Shown: piece after piece, positions 1 to 11,429 of the stretch
How the letters are laid out: each line of letters opens with the position of its first letter
Numbering within the stretch: the first letter of the stretch is position 1
Source of the DNA: Muscardinus avellanarius
Taxonomy: Eukaryota; Chordata; Mammalia; Rodentia; Gliridae
Assembly: GCA_963383645.1 (NCBI GenBank)
Contig: OY726557.1
Coordinates: forward strand, 129,924,650-129,988,649
DNA length: 64,000 nt
Reading direction: 5' to 3'
Notes under the pieces: generated by a model
The model's database searches: none
What the model was told of the DNA's origin: nothing
The model's input: only the letters and a program-made list of their open reading frames with translations
Position numbers and translations under genes: made by a program

Positions 1-66
1 AAGGCCTTGGATTTTATTCCCAGCATTGCAAAACAATAAATAAATAAATAAATAAATAAATAAATT
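1..66 (+). repeat. 3' end of a SINE with (AAAT)n tail
   Basis: ttattcccagcattgcaaaac is the ID-like 3' box, followed by (aaat)7. The rest lies outside the window. Confidence 0.6.
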
Positions 67-129
67 CCAAGAGAGCTCACCTAACTCCTAAAATAGTCTT
101 TCGTAGCTTTTTAAATTTTTAAGAAAATA

Positions 130-560
130 TTATTTATTTATTTATTGTGGTCCTGGGGATTGAACACAGGGGCATTTTACCTCAGAGCTATAGCCCCAGT
201 CCTATTTTATTTTATTTTTATTTTATTTTTATTTTGTGGTGGTACTGGTGTTCCTGGAAACTCTTCTACCTCCAGGCTATACTCCCAGACCTATTTTATT
301 TTTTTTTATTTGGAAACAGGGTCTCTTAAGCCAGCAAGGCTGGCTTCGCACCTGTGCAATCCTCCTGTCTCTGCCTCCCAAGCACGGGGATTACAAGTGT
401 GTGCCACCACGACCGGCCTATTTTATTTTTTATTTGGAAACAGGGTCTCACTAAATTGCTGAGTGCCTCACTAAGTATTTTGAGGTTGTCTGAACCTGTG
501 ATCCTCCTGTCTCAGACTCCAAGTACTAGGATTATAAACATGTGCCTTCATGCCAGTTTT
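130..560 (-). repeat. Antisense B1/ID-type SINE with a second antisense SINE nested inside (226-420)
   Basis: The outer copy has ggggattgaacacaggggcatt and, after the insertion, gatcctcctgtctcagactcc. The inner copy runs from gtggtactggtgttcc to ccaccacgaccggcc. Short frames here come from the SINEs. Confidence 0.8.
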
Positions 561-689
561 CTCTTAGAGTTTTGCTGCATCCACTCTGTCCCCTCTCTGT
601 CTATTTAAAACAATTATAGACAATTTTAAGCTCTGAGAAAAGTTTACAGACTAGTGTAAAAACACTCTGGCTAAAGCTTCACTTTGGAA

Positions 690-1120
690 AAAAAATTTTG
701 TGTGTATGGTACCAGAGATTGAACCCAAGGGTTGAATTCTATCTCTGAGCTGTATCTCAGGCCTATTTTTTGTTCTTTATTTTAAAATAGAGTCTCATTG
801 CCAGGCATCGTGGCACATGCTTGTAATCCCAGCATTTGGGAGGCTGAGACAGGAGGATCTCAGTTCGCTGCCAGCCTCAGCTGCTTAGTGAGGCCCTTTG
901 CAACTCAGTGAGATCCTGTTTCGAAATAAAGAATGAAAAATAGGGCTGGGGGTGTCACTCAGAGGTAGAATGCCCCTGGGTTCCATCCCCAGTACTGCAA
1001 AAAAAAAAAAAAAATTAGATGCAGAAGGCCTCAGAAACTGAAGTTGGCCACAGACCTGCGATCCTCCTGTCTCAGCCTCTCAAATACTGGGATTATGAGT
1101 ATGCACCACCACACCTGACA
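690..1120 (-). repeat. Antisense SINE split by a sense SINE (798-1015)
   Basis: The outer halves are 690-797 and 1028-1120. The inner, plus-strand copy is complete: ccaggcatcgtggcac, agcctcagctgcttag, gggctgggggtgtcactcagagg and a poly(A) of 15. Confidence 0.8.
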
Positions 1121-1949
1121 CTCATTGTAGACATAAACAGCTTCGGCTCACATCCTGGTTTGCTAGCTGGGTAATTTAGGGCAAGTGCCATAACCTCTGT
1201 GTTCCTTGGTTTCTTTCTTTGTAAAGTGAATGAGAACCACGCACTGACTCTGTAGAGCTGTTATGAAGATTGAGTGAATTTCTCTTCTCAGGGTTCTGTG
1301 TGTTCGTTTTCATGATTACCTTTTTCTGATTTTGTCAAACTCAAACCACTCTATACTCTGCTAGAGACAGCGATCAACAACACAGTCTCATTGTGTCATC
1401 CCTTTCCTAAATGTGTTAATGGTTTGCAGCTGTCCTCAGAACCGAGTCCAACCTCCTTAGAAGGACTCACTAGAGCCTTCAGAGGGGCCCAGGCCAACTC
1501 CCATTTGTAGAGAAATGTGATATCTGAGAGAAGGCCTCCAGGGCTGGGGATGCTTTGTGAATAAGGCCTAGAAGGTAGAGCCAAGGCAAGGGAATTGCAG
1601 GCCCAAGTGAGTCCCAGCACCATAGCTGGAATGCCTAGGTTCCTGCCATGTCTCTGCCTTTTTAGTGTCAGGATGTGACCTCGAGCCAGTTACTGAACTT
1701 CTCTACATCTATTTTCCTATTTGTAAAAAATTTAAAAGAATGCACCTACTTCGTGAGGTTGTGAGGGAGATCAATTGATCTAAAACAGCCCTCCATATTC
1801 CTGGATTCGACTGTGGATCAAATTTTTAAAAAATTTTTTTGTTACTGATGTAGAATACAAGAAATAAATAGGTAAAAAGGAGGCATACAGGAACAAAAAG
1901 GAAGAGTAAAATATAACTTTAATATAAGAACCTGGTGAAGTGCTTCAAT
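1121..1949. other. No gene or repeat recognised
   Basis: Mixed-composition sequence. One open minus stretch (1396-1623) has no recognisable motif. Confidence 0.5.
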
Positions 1950-2100
1950 TTTTTTTTTTTTTTTTTTTTGGTACTAGGGATAGAACCCAGGGGCATTCTA
2001 CCTCCAAGCTACACCCCAGCCCTATTTTTTATTCTTTGTTTTGAAACAGGGTCCCACCGAATTGCAAAGGCCTCACTAAGTAGCTGAGGCTCTCTGCATA
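1950..2100 (-). repeat. Partial antisense B1/ID-type SINE
   Basis: T20, then ggtactagggatagaaccc, acaccccagccc and ttgaaacagggtccc. It ends at ctgaggctctc. Confidence 0.75.
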
Positions 2101-2705
2101 CCTTTACTCCCCAAACCAGTTCTCTTTTTCAGACCTGTCTCTCCCATATTTCTGGTAATTCTGCAGCTCCTAGAGTTAACTGAATCCATAGTAGTCATGT
2201 GCTTCGTTAACAAGATAGCTATAATACCTTGAGAAACATATAATTTAGATCACTCTCCAGCTTATCTGTGAATCAGATACTAAAGATCTCAATCAGCCTG
2301 AGGACACTAGGAATGGCCTCTATTCCATGGAGGAAGAGAGGGACCTGACCTATCATCACAGCCTTTTAGTGATATTGGGCGATGACCCAGTACATAACTA
2401 CTTCCTGCTGTCAGAGGACATTGTAGGGGGCCATTGGCCAGGAGAGGTCAGGTCATTCAGAAGTGGGCAGGTGGGGGTAAGGCTGTAGCAGGAGTTGATT
2501 GGAGGCTACCCTGAACAGCTCAGTAATGCATGTTTGAGTGAACTTTAGAAAACGAGGAGTTATGACTATCTGGCATCCAGAGAGGGAGAGCACCATACTG
2601 ATCTCAGCTTGTGGTCGGTCCAACGTTTTATGAAGGGGAGGCAGAAAGGTCGCTTGCACAGTTAATTTCCAGACATAAACAAGTGGGCCTGCTGAAATAA
2701 AAGCA

Positions 2706-3960
2706 TTAAAGAAAATTATGCTGAGAAAAAACAGAGCTTAGTCGGCCCAACACTGTACAAGAGAATTTGTCATGAGGCTGTTGTAATGGAGCCCTTTTTA
2801 GCCGAGTAAGGTGATGCCCGTTGGGGTCCCCCAGCAATTTGGTTGCAGTAGGTGTGGTAAGGATCATTGTAAAAGGCCCAGTCCACCATGATTGGAGATG
2901 TTTTGGTTGAAGCGACTTGAGGACTTGGTCTCCTGGCTTAAGGGCATTGGCTGCTGGGTGTAGAGTTGCTTCTTCAGTCTCAGGTTGGGGAAGATATCGG
3001 TCAGCATGTTTCCTAAGGAGGTGCCTGAGAAAAGACAAGTAAGGGAGATAGGAAGCCAAAGGGAGGGGATCCGAAGGGAGAGCATGATTAAGCCAAAAAG
3101 GGCAAACATACAGCAATTCAAAGGGGCCCATGAAGGTGGGGCTTCAAGGGGTGGCCCGTACTTGGGTCAGAGCCAGTGGTAGGAGTTCAGACCATGACAC
3201 CTGCAGCTCCAGGGAAAGTTTTTTTAGATGCTTTTCAAGAATCCCATTCATGGTTGGGCATGGTGGTGCACGCTTGTAATCCCCGCGCTTGGGAGGCAGA
3301 GACAGGAGGATAGCACAGGTTCAAAGCCAGCAGCACTGGTTTAAAAGACCCTGTTTCCAAATAAAAATATAAAATACATCTGGGAGTGTAGCCCAGAGGT
3401 AGAACAGCTTCCAGGAACCCCAGTACCACCAAAAAAAAAAAAAAAAAAACCCACTCATTTTTTCAACCTTTCCTGATGACTGTGCTTAATATGGGATGTG
3501 GAACTTTCAAGAAATGCCAAGGGCTTGTGCCACCTGTTGAGTAACCTTAGAAATAAAAGCTGGTACATTATCAAACTATAAGGAATTGGGGAGTCCAAAC
3601 TGAGGGATAATATCTGAGCATAGAACATTGGCCACTGTGCTGGCTGTCTATTTTAGTTTTTTTGTGAGAAGGCATATGAGTGAAATCAATTTGCCAGTCT
3701 TGTTCTGGCAAATGTCCTCTCATTTAGTGGGTAGGAAAAGAGGAGCAAAGGCCTCCTTGGGGAGAAACAGCAGTGCAAGTAGAACAGGAGGCACTGACTT
3801 TACTAATCAGCTGTTGCAGGAGGGGAGACTAAAACAAGGAGTTTAGGAAATGTTTAAGTGCCACAGGCCCAACATGTAGGGAATTATGTATTAGGTTAAT
3901 GACCGCTTTGGCCTGAGCCTCAGGCAAGGCAATTTTGTCCTGTGAAAGAGGGCCCCTAAT
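2706..3960 (-). pseudogene. Pol integrase remnant of element 1, split by a SINE
   Basis: At 2706-3131 the minus frame reads an integrase C-terminus: PFELLYVCPF, then WWTGPFTMILTTPTATKLLG and HHLTRLKRAP, a GPF/GPY domain. Upstream (3460-3960), with stops, are pieces resembling the zinc domain (ASCSTCTAVSPQGGL) and core (QALGISWKFHI). A SINE at 3253-3450 interrupts it. Confidence 0.7.
3253..3450 (+). repeat. Sense B1/ID-type SINE inside the element 1 integrase
   Basis: It runs from ggttgggcatggtggtgcac to agaccctgtttcc and gtgtagcccagagg, with an A18 tail. It splits the pol remnant. Confidence 0.8.
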
Positions 3961-4014
3961 GCATGGGCAGGAGGGCTTACGTCAATCCCCTGTACCAAGA
4001 TTGGAAAAGGAAAA

Positions 4015-4248
4015 CTAGCACCTGGGGCTCACTGCTTTTCCAAGGGCACTGTTCCAGTGTCTCTCCTGGCTGTACGCCAAGCATGGTCTGGTTGGTGGGT
4101 GTGGCCTTGCCACACTTGCAGGCTCCTGGGGAGGTAGTTGTCGTTGCTGTCCTCCACTCATAGGTGGCGCTCCAGAGGGCTGAGGCACCACTGCCAGTCG
4201 CAGGGCAGCTACCAGGGATCTGCCTTTTGGCGAAGTCAGAGTGTACAC
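4015..4248 (-). pseudogene. Gag nucleocapsid remnant of element 1
   Basis: The minus frame has RPCLAYSQERHWNSAL, a decayed zinc knuckle that lost its second and last Cys. The element 2 copy (30273-30545) keeps CLACGQEGHWNSAL. It follows CA directly and is joined downstream to pol sequence. Confidence 0.65.
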
Positions 4249-4339
4249 TCCATTTCAGCCTGTTCCTCTTGGGAATTAAAGACTTTAAATGCCATGTTCA
4301 CCAAATCTTGGATAGGAGTCTGAGGGCCGTCCTCAGCCT

Positions 4340-4732
4340 TTCTTAATTTTTCAAATACCAGGAGCCAATTGCCCAATGAAATAGGTTGCCAACACCACAG
4401 ATCCTGCCTCAGTAGATGGATCTAAGCGGGTATAGAGGGTAAAAGCCTCCTGAAGCCAATTAAGAAAAAATGGCTGGGTTTTCATCTGGAACTTGGGTGA
4501 TTTCCTTAAGTTTATCATAATTAAATGCTTTATGGGAAGCAGCCTGCATGCCATCAAGAAGGCATAGTGTCATACGGTCACTCATTTTTATTCTCTCACT
4601 CCCACCATTTGGGGCTGGCTGAAAATGCCAGTGGGGATCTTCAGAATGTACCACAGCCACTCCCATAGGGAGGTCTGGGTTAAATGAGCCTGGTTGGCCC
4701 ATTTTCGGGTGACCTTTACAATATAATCTCAT
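4340..4732 (-). pseudogene. Gag capsid remnant of element 1
   Basis: Two minus-strand frames share this stretch. One carries LLDGMQAASHKAFNYDKLKE. The other carries NWLQEAFTLYTRLDPSTEAG followed by VVLATYFIGQLAPGI. Together they match the C-terminal capsid and major-homology region of class I Gag, split by a frameshift near 4500. Confidence 0.7.
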
Positions 4733-5232
4733 TCATTCAGAGTTAAAGGCAGAGGTTAAAATCACATGAAGATCCTGCCATGTGAGATCATATGCTTGCA
4801 CTATGTATTAAAAATTTTAATAAAACCAGATGGATTGGTGGAAAAGGAACCCAGTTTTATTTTAAGCAAAGTCTGGGAGTGAGAAAGGGAAATGGGTGTG
4901 GACCATGCCTTCTGCACTGGCCACCTCACGGAGCAAGGCCAAGAGAGAAGGTGGGTCCTTGGAGTGGGTACAGTAACTTACAGAGGAAGGCGAGGGAGAG
5001 GTAAGGGTTGATCTCTTAAGGGAGGATGGGGGTGGGGAGGAAGGAGCAGGTTAGAGTGAGAAGCCGTCCTAAGGTAGGTTTGTGGTCAGGAGGTGAGGAG
5101 AGATCCCAGGGGTCAGGGCCTTCAGAAAGCGGGGTCTGTAACCCAGCAAGGTCACAAACTGGTGACCATGCACTGCCACAATCGGTGACCAAGATGGCGA
5201 CCTTGTGACATCACCAGGTCACGACCGCACCA

Positions 5233-5529
5233 TCACAAAATGGTGGCTGATGGGGGAGAGTGGTCAGAGGGACAGGAGCACAGGACAAAGAAGGCCTGGA
5301 CATAAAGGACTTCCGACCACTTACAAAAGTTGCTGAGATCGGTCAGGGTATTAAAATCTTGAATTCTGTTTTCAGGCCACCACGACCCATTATTTTTGGA
5401 ATTCTGGCAAGAATGAAGAACAGAAAACAGGCATCCCCAAGTATCCTGATCAACATTAGGAGACAGGGGTTGAGAGGGCAGGAAAGACGTCTCTATTCCC
5501 TTTTCAAAACTGGAGAACAAACTAGTCAT
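5233..5529 (-). pseudogene. Gag matrix remnant of element 1
   Basis: The minus-strand frame contains WWPENRIQDFNTLTDLSNFC followed by KWSEVLYVQAFFVLCS. This is the same matrix pattern as in the intact gag at 57855 (an NFC or LFC motif, then a KW-E-YLQ-type segment). The frame decays on both sides. A donor-like AGGGTAAGT lies upstream near 5730. Confidence 0.65.
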
Positions 5530-5885
5530 CCAGGGGTCCTCAACTCAAAGAGCCCAATCGTCACTGGGGTCTAATGGGCGAGTGGTCCCAGTGGAACAGA
5601 GGTCCTGGTGGACCGGAGGACAAGGGTCACCAAGCGCTTAGATTTTAGATCACAATGGACCAGCAGAAAGGGAGGACCCAAGTCTGACCAGAAGCCGAAC
5701 CCACTGACCAGAGAAAGAGAAAGAACTTACCCTGTTTGAAAGCAGAAGCAGTTGGTCCAAATAAGGGCCAGAGAGTCCAGGTTCCTGGGAGTAAAGAGGA
5801 GGGCTCCTGAGGGAGTCACAGGGGCTCAGGGAGAGGTTAAAAAAAGAGAGAGAGAAAAAAATTAAAAAATAAGTCCTCTTGGGTT

Positions 5886-5903
5886 TGAAGGGTTTTGGCA
5901 TCA
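5886..5903 (-). promoter_or_regulatory. Degenerate primer-binding site of element 1
   Basis: The plus strand reads gaagggttttggcatca, next to the LTR. It is a mutated version of the tRNA-Phe-like site seen intact in element 2 at 32115-32132. Confidence 0.5.
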
Positions 5904-5905
5904 GA

Positions 5906-6235
5906 TGTAACGTTGAAATGGAGTCAGGAGTCGCAAAGGAGATAAATCCAGCAAATGGGTGTGGGATTATGCCTCTTTATTAAAAGGGAATGTTGTTCCC
6001 AGTCAAAGTCTGGAGACCAATATTGTGATCTGTCTGCAGAGTTGCCCAGCAGTGAGGAAGTGAGGGTATTTATGTAGCTGGGGTCTTGGGGTGGAGCTAG
6101 CAGCTGGTCCTCTCATGATACCCGGAGTCTCACAACACCTGGAGTCTTGCAACATCTCTGCTTCTGGCTTCTGGGATTCTGCCTCCTGTCTCCACTGCAG
6201 GGTCCTGTGAGGGAAGGGAGGAACCCGACCTATCA
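5906..6235 (-). repeat. 5' LTR of element 1
   Basis: The 330-bp stretch starts TGATAGGTCGGG and ends in TTACA on the minus strand, next to the primer site. Its outer end (gacctatca) recurs at 2347-2355, where the 3' LTR should begin. An AATAAA on the minus strand lies near 5976-5983. Its U3 resembles the LTR of element 2 (CTTCTGGCTTCT and CTGGAGTCT motifs). Confidence 0.7.
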
Positions 6236-6345
6236 CTAAATAAACCTCTATGTCTCTGATTCACACATGCTGGAATTATTTTCTGTTGTGTTTGCCAAGG
6301 ACCCCACAGATTCTGAGTTCTTGAGTTGAGGAATGGATCTGTCAC
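6236..6345 (+). repeat. LTR-like remnant flanking element 1
   Basis: Starting ctaaataaacctctatgtctctgattc, this stretch resembles 33900-34015 (aataaaccgctgatcatgtatctctgactggc). Both have an AATAAA, then CTGATT or CTGACT, then TTTTCTG, CCA and GAGTTGAG or GAGCTGAG. Both look like R-U5 ends of one LTR family. Element 1 may have inserted into such an LTR. Confidence 0.4.
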
Positions 6346-6510
6346 CTCTAATAGTATTGAGTACTGAATCCAGAGGTATTCTATCTGAGCTATGCTCCCA
6401 GATCTTTTTATTTTGAAACAGGGTCTCTATCCTTGAATCTGCAATCCTTCTGTCTTAACTTCCCAAGTGTTGGGATTGTATAGGTGTGTGCCACTACCTT
6501 GACAATTTTT
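6345..6510 (-). repeat. Old antisense SINE
   Basis: agtactgaatccagaggtattc, ttgaaacagggtctc and ggtgtgtgccacta mark it. More diverged than most copies. Confidence 0.6.
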
Positions 6511-7140
6511 TTAAATTAATACATGTGTACGGACTTTCTTTTTTTGTCATTATTCTCTAAACAATACAATATAAGGACCATCTATGTAGTATTTGCATCT
6601 AGAGATGATATAAAGGCTACCAGAGGATATGTGGGATTTGCATCCTGGGGATGCTGATTCTAGGTCACTTTATAAGGACTGGAGCATCTGGAGATTTGAG
6701 TATCTATGGGGATCCTGGAGCCAAACCTCGATGGATTCTGAGCCCAGGACGACTGCCTATGTTAAGTAAAACACTCAGAACAAGGTCATTCCCCTAGCTG
6801 CTACACAGAAACTGCTCATTTTTATTTTGAGGTAAGAAAAGAAGTACATTGATGTAGATTGGTGTAGATTTCTACACCAATGAAAGGTGAGAGAGATAGG
6901 CTGGGATAAAATAAATCAGGAGAATGCAGAATAGAATTTGGGTGGAAAAACTGGTGCAGTGCAGCCAGGAGGCCGCTGGCTGGACCAGGAGCAAAGACAG
7001 AACTAGAAGGAAAAGACAAATCTGAAAATGATCTCAGATTAGATACAGGGGCAAAAGTTAGCAGCTACGGAGAGCACTCGCTAGAGCACTAAGTTCAGAA
7101 AGCACTGCACGAAAAGCAGGTTTTTACCTAAAATCCTGAC
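6510..7140. other. No gene recognised
   Basis: Single-copy-looking sequence with a short inverted motif gtagatt...tctac near 6855-6875. Nothing else stands out. Confidence 0.5.
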
Positions 7141-7143
7141 ATG

Positions 7144-7375
7144 CACGGGGCGTGGTGGTGCATGCCTGTAACCCCAGTACTTGGGAGGCTGAGACAGGAG
7201 GATCATAGGTTTGAGGCCAGCCTAAGCAAAATGGCAAGATCCTTAGCACCTCTGCCAGATGCTGTTTCAAAATCAAAAAAATTTAAAATTACAAGAGCTG
7301 AGGTGTAGCTTAGAAGTAGAATGCCCTTGGCTCAATCTTCAGTATCAAAAATAAATAAATAAGATTATATAAAAA
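7144..7375 (+). repeat. Sense B1/ID-type SINE
   Basis: cggggcgtggtggtgcatgc, gggaggctgagacagg and gctgaggtgtagcttag, with an (AAAT)n tail. Confidence 0.8.
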
Positions 7376-8489
7376 TAAAATAGTGAAATGCCACATATTT
7401 CCCTTTTTGGAAAGTTACAATGCACACTAGCAGGTTAAAGGGACTACAAAATTCTGTAGTAAAGAACCATTGAAAATCGGGGGGTGGGGAGGAACGCAGT
7501 GTTTCGAAAGTGGTTTGATCTCAGGACATTCTGGACTTTCTCCCCCAGCAATAACACAGATATCATGGACAAGAACCAGTGCTGGGCAGGACCCCCTGAA
7601 GAATACCCTGCCCTGGGGTAGTGGAGCAAATTGTAAAAACAGCAGCTGAGCAGGAACACACACATCCACACTGCACAATGTTACTGCTTTCCTGCCTCTG
7701 TTCTCTGGTGGGCTCCTGCAGCAGGGAACCCAGGAGGACAGTTTAAAATTAAACGCACATTTCCCTTTCCTTGCCTGGTGTGAATATTGCTGCTCTCCCC
7801 ACCTCCTCCCACTTCCCTCTCCAGTGGAGCTCCCTGGCCTGGAGAGAGCCATCTGGAATAGCCATGTTGCGATAGTAATTCTTTCAAGGGACCTCCTTTT
7901 GGCATTCAGGTTCATTCCTGGTATTTTACTTTCATCCTACCGTGTTAAAAAAAAAAAAATCAGCTGACTCCTCTAAGTGTTTTCTTTGGGGTAATATCAT
8001 TATTAGAGATTTCCCTTTTCCCTGAAATCAAGGCTATTTTCCCCCCTGAAGGACTTCTTGGGATTTCTGTGAGGTTTACTATTCTGTTGCGCTTAAAGGA
8101 TGTGACATCCTGTGTGTGCTGCAAGCATGAAAATAAAATCAGCCCCAAGATTCAAGTTATCAAGTTTAGCTGTCAAAGATAAAATATTCCATTTTAATTT
8201 CATTTTGTTCTATGAGTTTTGTATAGAAATTCTTTATATTCCTACTAACACGAAATATATTAAATTCAAGATACCAATGATATATTACAGAAATAACAGG
8301 TATATCTTTTATTCTGAATGTCTATTAAGCAACCAGTCTTCTATTTAATTAAAATAGATGAAACTTTACTAGCAAAAAACCTGAAATATGAATAAGTATT
8401 TTCACATCTACATCTATATTTCCAAGCCTGGCTAATTTGCTAAGAATTAGGTCTCTTTTCCTTTTTAAAAAAAATTTAATTATTTATTT
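7376..8489. other. No gene recognised
   Basis: An open minus stretch at 7427-7915 (162 codons) has low-complexity, cysteine-rich content and no domain. The rest is AT-rich. Confidence 0.45.
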
Positions 8490-8705
8490 GCTTATTTATT
8501 TTTGTGGCATTGGATATTGAAGCCAAGAATATTCTACCTCTAAACTACACTCCCAGCCCTATTTTATTTTTTATTTTGAAACAGGGTTTCACAAGGTGTG
8601 GAAAGCCTCACTAAGTTGCCTTTGCAGGTTGTCCTCAAACCTGGGATTCTCCTGTCTCAGCCTCTCAAATACTGGGATTACAGGTATGTACCCCCAAACC
8701 CAGCT
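8490..8705 (-). repeat. Antisense B1/ID-type SINE
   Basis: Complete order: ID part, ttttgaaacagggtttc, ctcctgtctcagcctc and gggattacagg. Confidence 0.8.
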
Positions 8706-8794
8706 TTGCTGTGAATCTGGTCTCTTTCCATCCAGAGAAAGTAGTCAGGTTGCAATTCCCTACCTAATACTTATTTCATCTTGAAAATTTTCCC

Positions 8795-9015
8795 TTCCAT
8801 TGGGTGTGGTGGTGCACTCTTGTAATTCCAGCATTCAGGAGGCTGAGACCAGAGGATCATGGTTTGCGGACAGTCTCAGCTACTTAGTGAGGCCCTCCTC
8901 AACTTAGTAAGACCCCTGTTTCAAATAAAGAATAAAAAATAGGGCTGGGACTGTAGCTCAGAGATAGAATGCCCCTGGATTTCATCCCCAGACCCGCAAA
9001 AAAGAAAAAAAAATC
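8795..9015 (+). repeat. Sense B1/ID-type SINE
   Basis: tgggtgtggtggtgcac to gggctgggactgtagctcagag, A-rich tail. Confidence 0.8.
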
Positions 9016-9064
9016 CATTCCTTCCTGTCTCCCTCCCTTCTTGTCTTTCTAAAAAAATTTGTTT

Positions 9065-9700
9065 CTTTTCTTTTCTTTTTACAATCTGGGGAGGGGCATT
9101 CTACCTTGGAGCTACAACCCCAGCCCTATCTTTAAATTATTTTATATTTTTATGTGGATCATATTGAGCATGGCATACATTCAAACTGTGCTTGGTGCCC
9201 TCCGCCCCCACTTGCCCTTTCCCCCTCCCAACAATGAGTGTCCAGGTTGACCATGCTACATTCGTACTTTTACACATATTCGGATGTAGCTCCTCCATTA
9301 ATCAACCTCAGCCTTCTTCCTCTTCTACCCTTCCATTCTAGCTTTGCTGAGGTTTCCCCTCCATTATCTGGACAGCTGAGGCTGTCAGCAAACTGGGATC
9401 CTCCTGTCTCAGCCTCCCAAATGCTGGGATTACAAGCATGAGTCATCACGCCTGGCTCAAAAGAAAGTTTTTTTTTTTTTTTTTTTTTTTTTTTGGTGGT
9501 ACTGGGGGTAGAACCCAGGGGCTTTCTACCTCCGGGCTATACTCCCAGACCTATTTTTTTATATTTTATTTAGAAACAGGGTCTCACTAAGTTGCTGAGA
9601 GCCTCACTAAGTAGCTGAGGCTGGCTTCGAACCTGCACGATCCTCCTGTCTCAGCTTCCCAAGTGCGGGGATTACAAGCGTGTGCCACCACGCCCGGCTT
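9065..9700 (-). repeat. Two antisense SINEs (9065-9455, split by L1; 9467-9700)
   Basis: The second copy is complete with T25, ggtggtactgggggtagaaccc and ccaccacgcccggc. The first is interrupted at 9140-9360. Confidence 0.7.
9140..9360 (-). mobile_element. Probable L1 3' UTR fragment, antisense, inserted in a SINE
   Basis: gagcatggcatacattcaaac, a CCCTCC-rich tract and ctcctccattaatcaacc resemble other antisense L1 tails. It splits an antisense SINE whose halves are 9065-9140 and 9370-9455. Confidence 0.4.
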
Positions 9701-10650
9701 CAAAAGAAAGATTTAATTGCCTGGCTCAAAAGAAAGCACCAATAAAATATTTTAAAAAAAAGATTTAATTTGGGGGACACAGAAAGGGTAGTCATGAAAG
9801 GTCACTGAGTTCGCTGGTTCGGGGGCAGCAGAATGAAGGAAGAAGGGAAAGGGGCAAGTAAGTGTGCCACAAGGTGAGCTTTTAATACTGTCCAGAAATC
9901 CCATCGCACTCATACAGAGTAATTTGGGGCGAACACTGCTTAGTGCAACTGCATTACGTTTACCGTGTGGGATTTTCCGCTGGTATCTAAAGCTGCAATG
10001 CCATGGCTCTGGTGTCTAAGCACAGCTGGGTGGGGCGATCCTCAATTCTTCTCAGGAGGGCTCCTCCCTGACCCATTTCTTTCCCTGCTTATAACTACCT
10101 AACACTTCCTTTTAGAAAAACCTGCCTGGGAAGGACTAGCGGAATCAGGCTTCTAGCTGCAGCTAGCTGGCTGTCTTGGGGCTCTTGAAGACGCAGAGGC
10201 CCTGTTTTGCTTAGGGTCACATAGCTGGTTGCTGACTGAACTCCTTAGACAGTGTTCTCCTGAGAGATCTTGACCTTGGCATTGAAGTCTGGATTATCTG
10301 TCTTCTATCCCAGAAGACAGTCCTCCATCTCTCCTCCAGGGCTCCCACATTGCCCTTCCTATTAGCACAACTGCACACACTTTCAAAGAATCGCCACTCC
10401 ACTCTTCCAGCAGAAACGTGGAGTCCCTGCAGAACTCGATTTAGGACTCATTTCTGACACAGCTTCCAAATCAGGTTGGGAGAATTTGTTTGAGGATGAT
10501 TAAGAGGAAAGACAAGTGTTCAGGACCCTGGTTTGCATCTTGGCACACTTTCTTTAATGGCTATCTACATATATCTATTTGATGCACACCTGGGGGTTCA
10601 GGAAAGCAGGAAGAGGATGGAAGAAGACCCTTGTGTGTGCATTCATTCAT
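9700..10650. other. No gene recognised
   Basis: Single-copy sequence between SINE clusters. The short duplication ctggctcaaaagaaag occurs at 9453 and 9721 and may be a target-site duplication of the SINE between. Confidence 0.5.
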
Positions 10651-10654
10651 TCAT

Positions 10655-11065
10655 TCATTCGCTTTTGGTACTGTGGGTTGAATCCAGGGGCATTCTGCCA
10701 CCAATCTACTCTCCAGACTTTTTATTTTTTGGAACTGGAAACAAAACACAAGAGCCTTCTACCTCTGGGCTACAACCCTAGCCCTATTTTTTTTTTTATT
10801 TGAAGCAGGGTCTCAGTAGTTTTAGTCTCACTAAATTTCTGAAGCTGTCTTTGAACCTGTGATCCTCCCGTCTCAGCCCCCTACATACTGGGATTACAGG
10901 TATGCGCCACCATGCCTAGCTTAATTTTTTTTTTAATTTTGTAACAGGTTCTTACTAAATTTCTGAGAGTCTCACTAAGATGCTGAGGTTGGCCTCAAAC
11001 TTCTGACCCTCCTGTCTCAACCTCCTAAATACTGAGATTATAGGTGTGTGCCACCACATCCAGTG
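10655..11065 (-). repeat. Nested antisense SINEs
   Basis: Parts of three copies overlap: ID parts at 10660-10715 and 10730-10790, and B1-like parts at 10800-10920 and 10925-11065. (ATTC)5 precedes them. Confidence 0.7.
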
Positions 11066-11121
11066 AGAAAATACGTTCTTTTAAAATTTTTGTTTTGAGT
11101 TTTTCCTTTATTAACATAACT

Positions 11122-11124
<3 letters not shown>

Positions 11125-11174
<50 letters not shown>

Positions 11175-11342
11175 GATAGAACCCATGAGCCTTTTACCCC
11201 AGGTTATACCCTCAGAACTATTTTATTTTTTATCTGTAAACAGGGTCTCACTAAATTGCTGAGGCTGGCTTCGAACCTCTAATCCTCCTTTCTCAGCTTC
11301 CCAAGTACTGGGATTACAAGTGTCCATCACCACACCAGGCCT
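11125..11342 (-). repeat. Antisense SINE with (TG)n at its tail
   Basis: (gt)20 at 11127-11168 replaces the T run, then the usual order to ccatcaccacaccaggcc. Confidence 0.75.
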
Positions 11343-11429
11343 AACATAACTCTTCTGTAAGATTAATTTTAGCTCAATAAATTAATTCTTCACTGCTACT
11401 AATTTAAGTGAAAAGCTTGTATTTCCAAT

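Larger units (their letters stand above)
2330..6235 (-). mobile_element. Element 1: old class I ERV, internally deleted, 3' LTR mostly lost
   Basis: Minus-strand order is 5' LTR (5906-6235), degenerate primer site, MA-like, CA-like and NC-like gag pieces, integrase-like pol pieces and a 3' internal region. It then breaks at about 2330-2355, where only the first bases of the 3' LTR remain. Gag NC runs almost directly into the RNase H and integrase end of pol, so most of pro-pol is missing. Many frameshifts and stops make it non-coding. It is a relative of element 2 at 29051-32269. Confidence 0.8.

Noticed and set aside
7427..7915. 162-codon frame on the minus strand
   Set aside because: No domain, no splice support and atypical composition. 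Overlapping frames in other registers are equally open.
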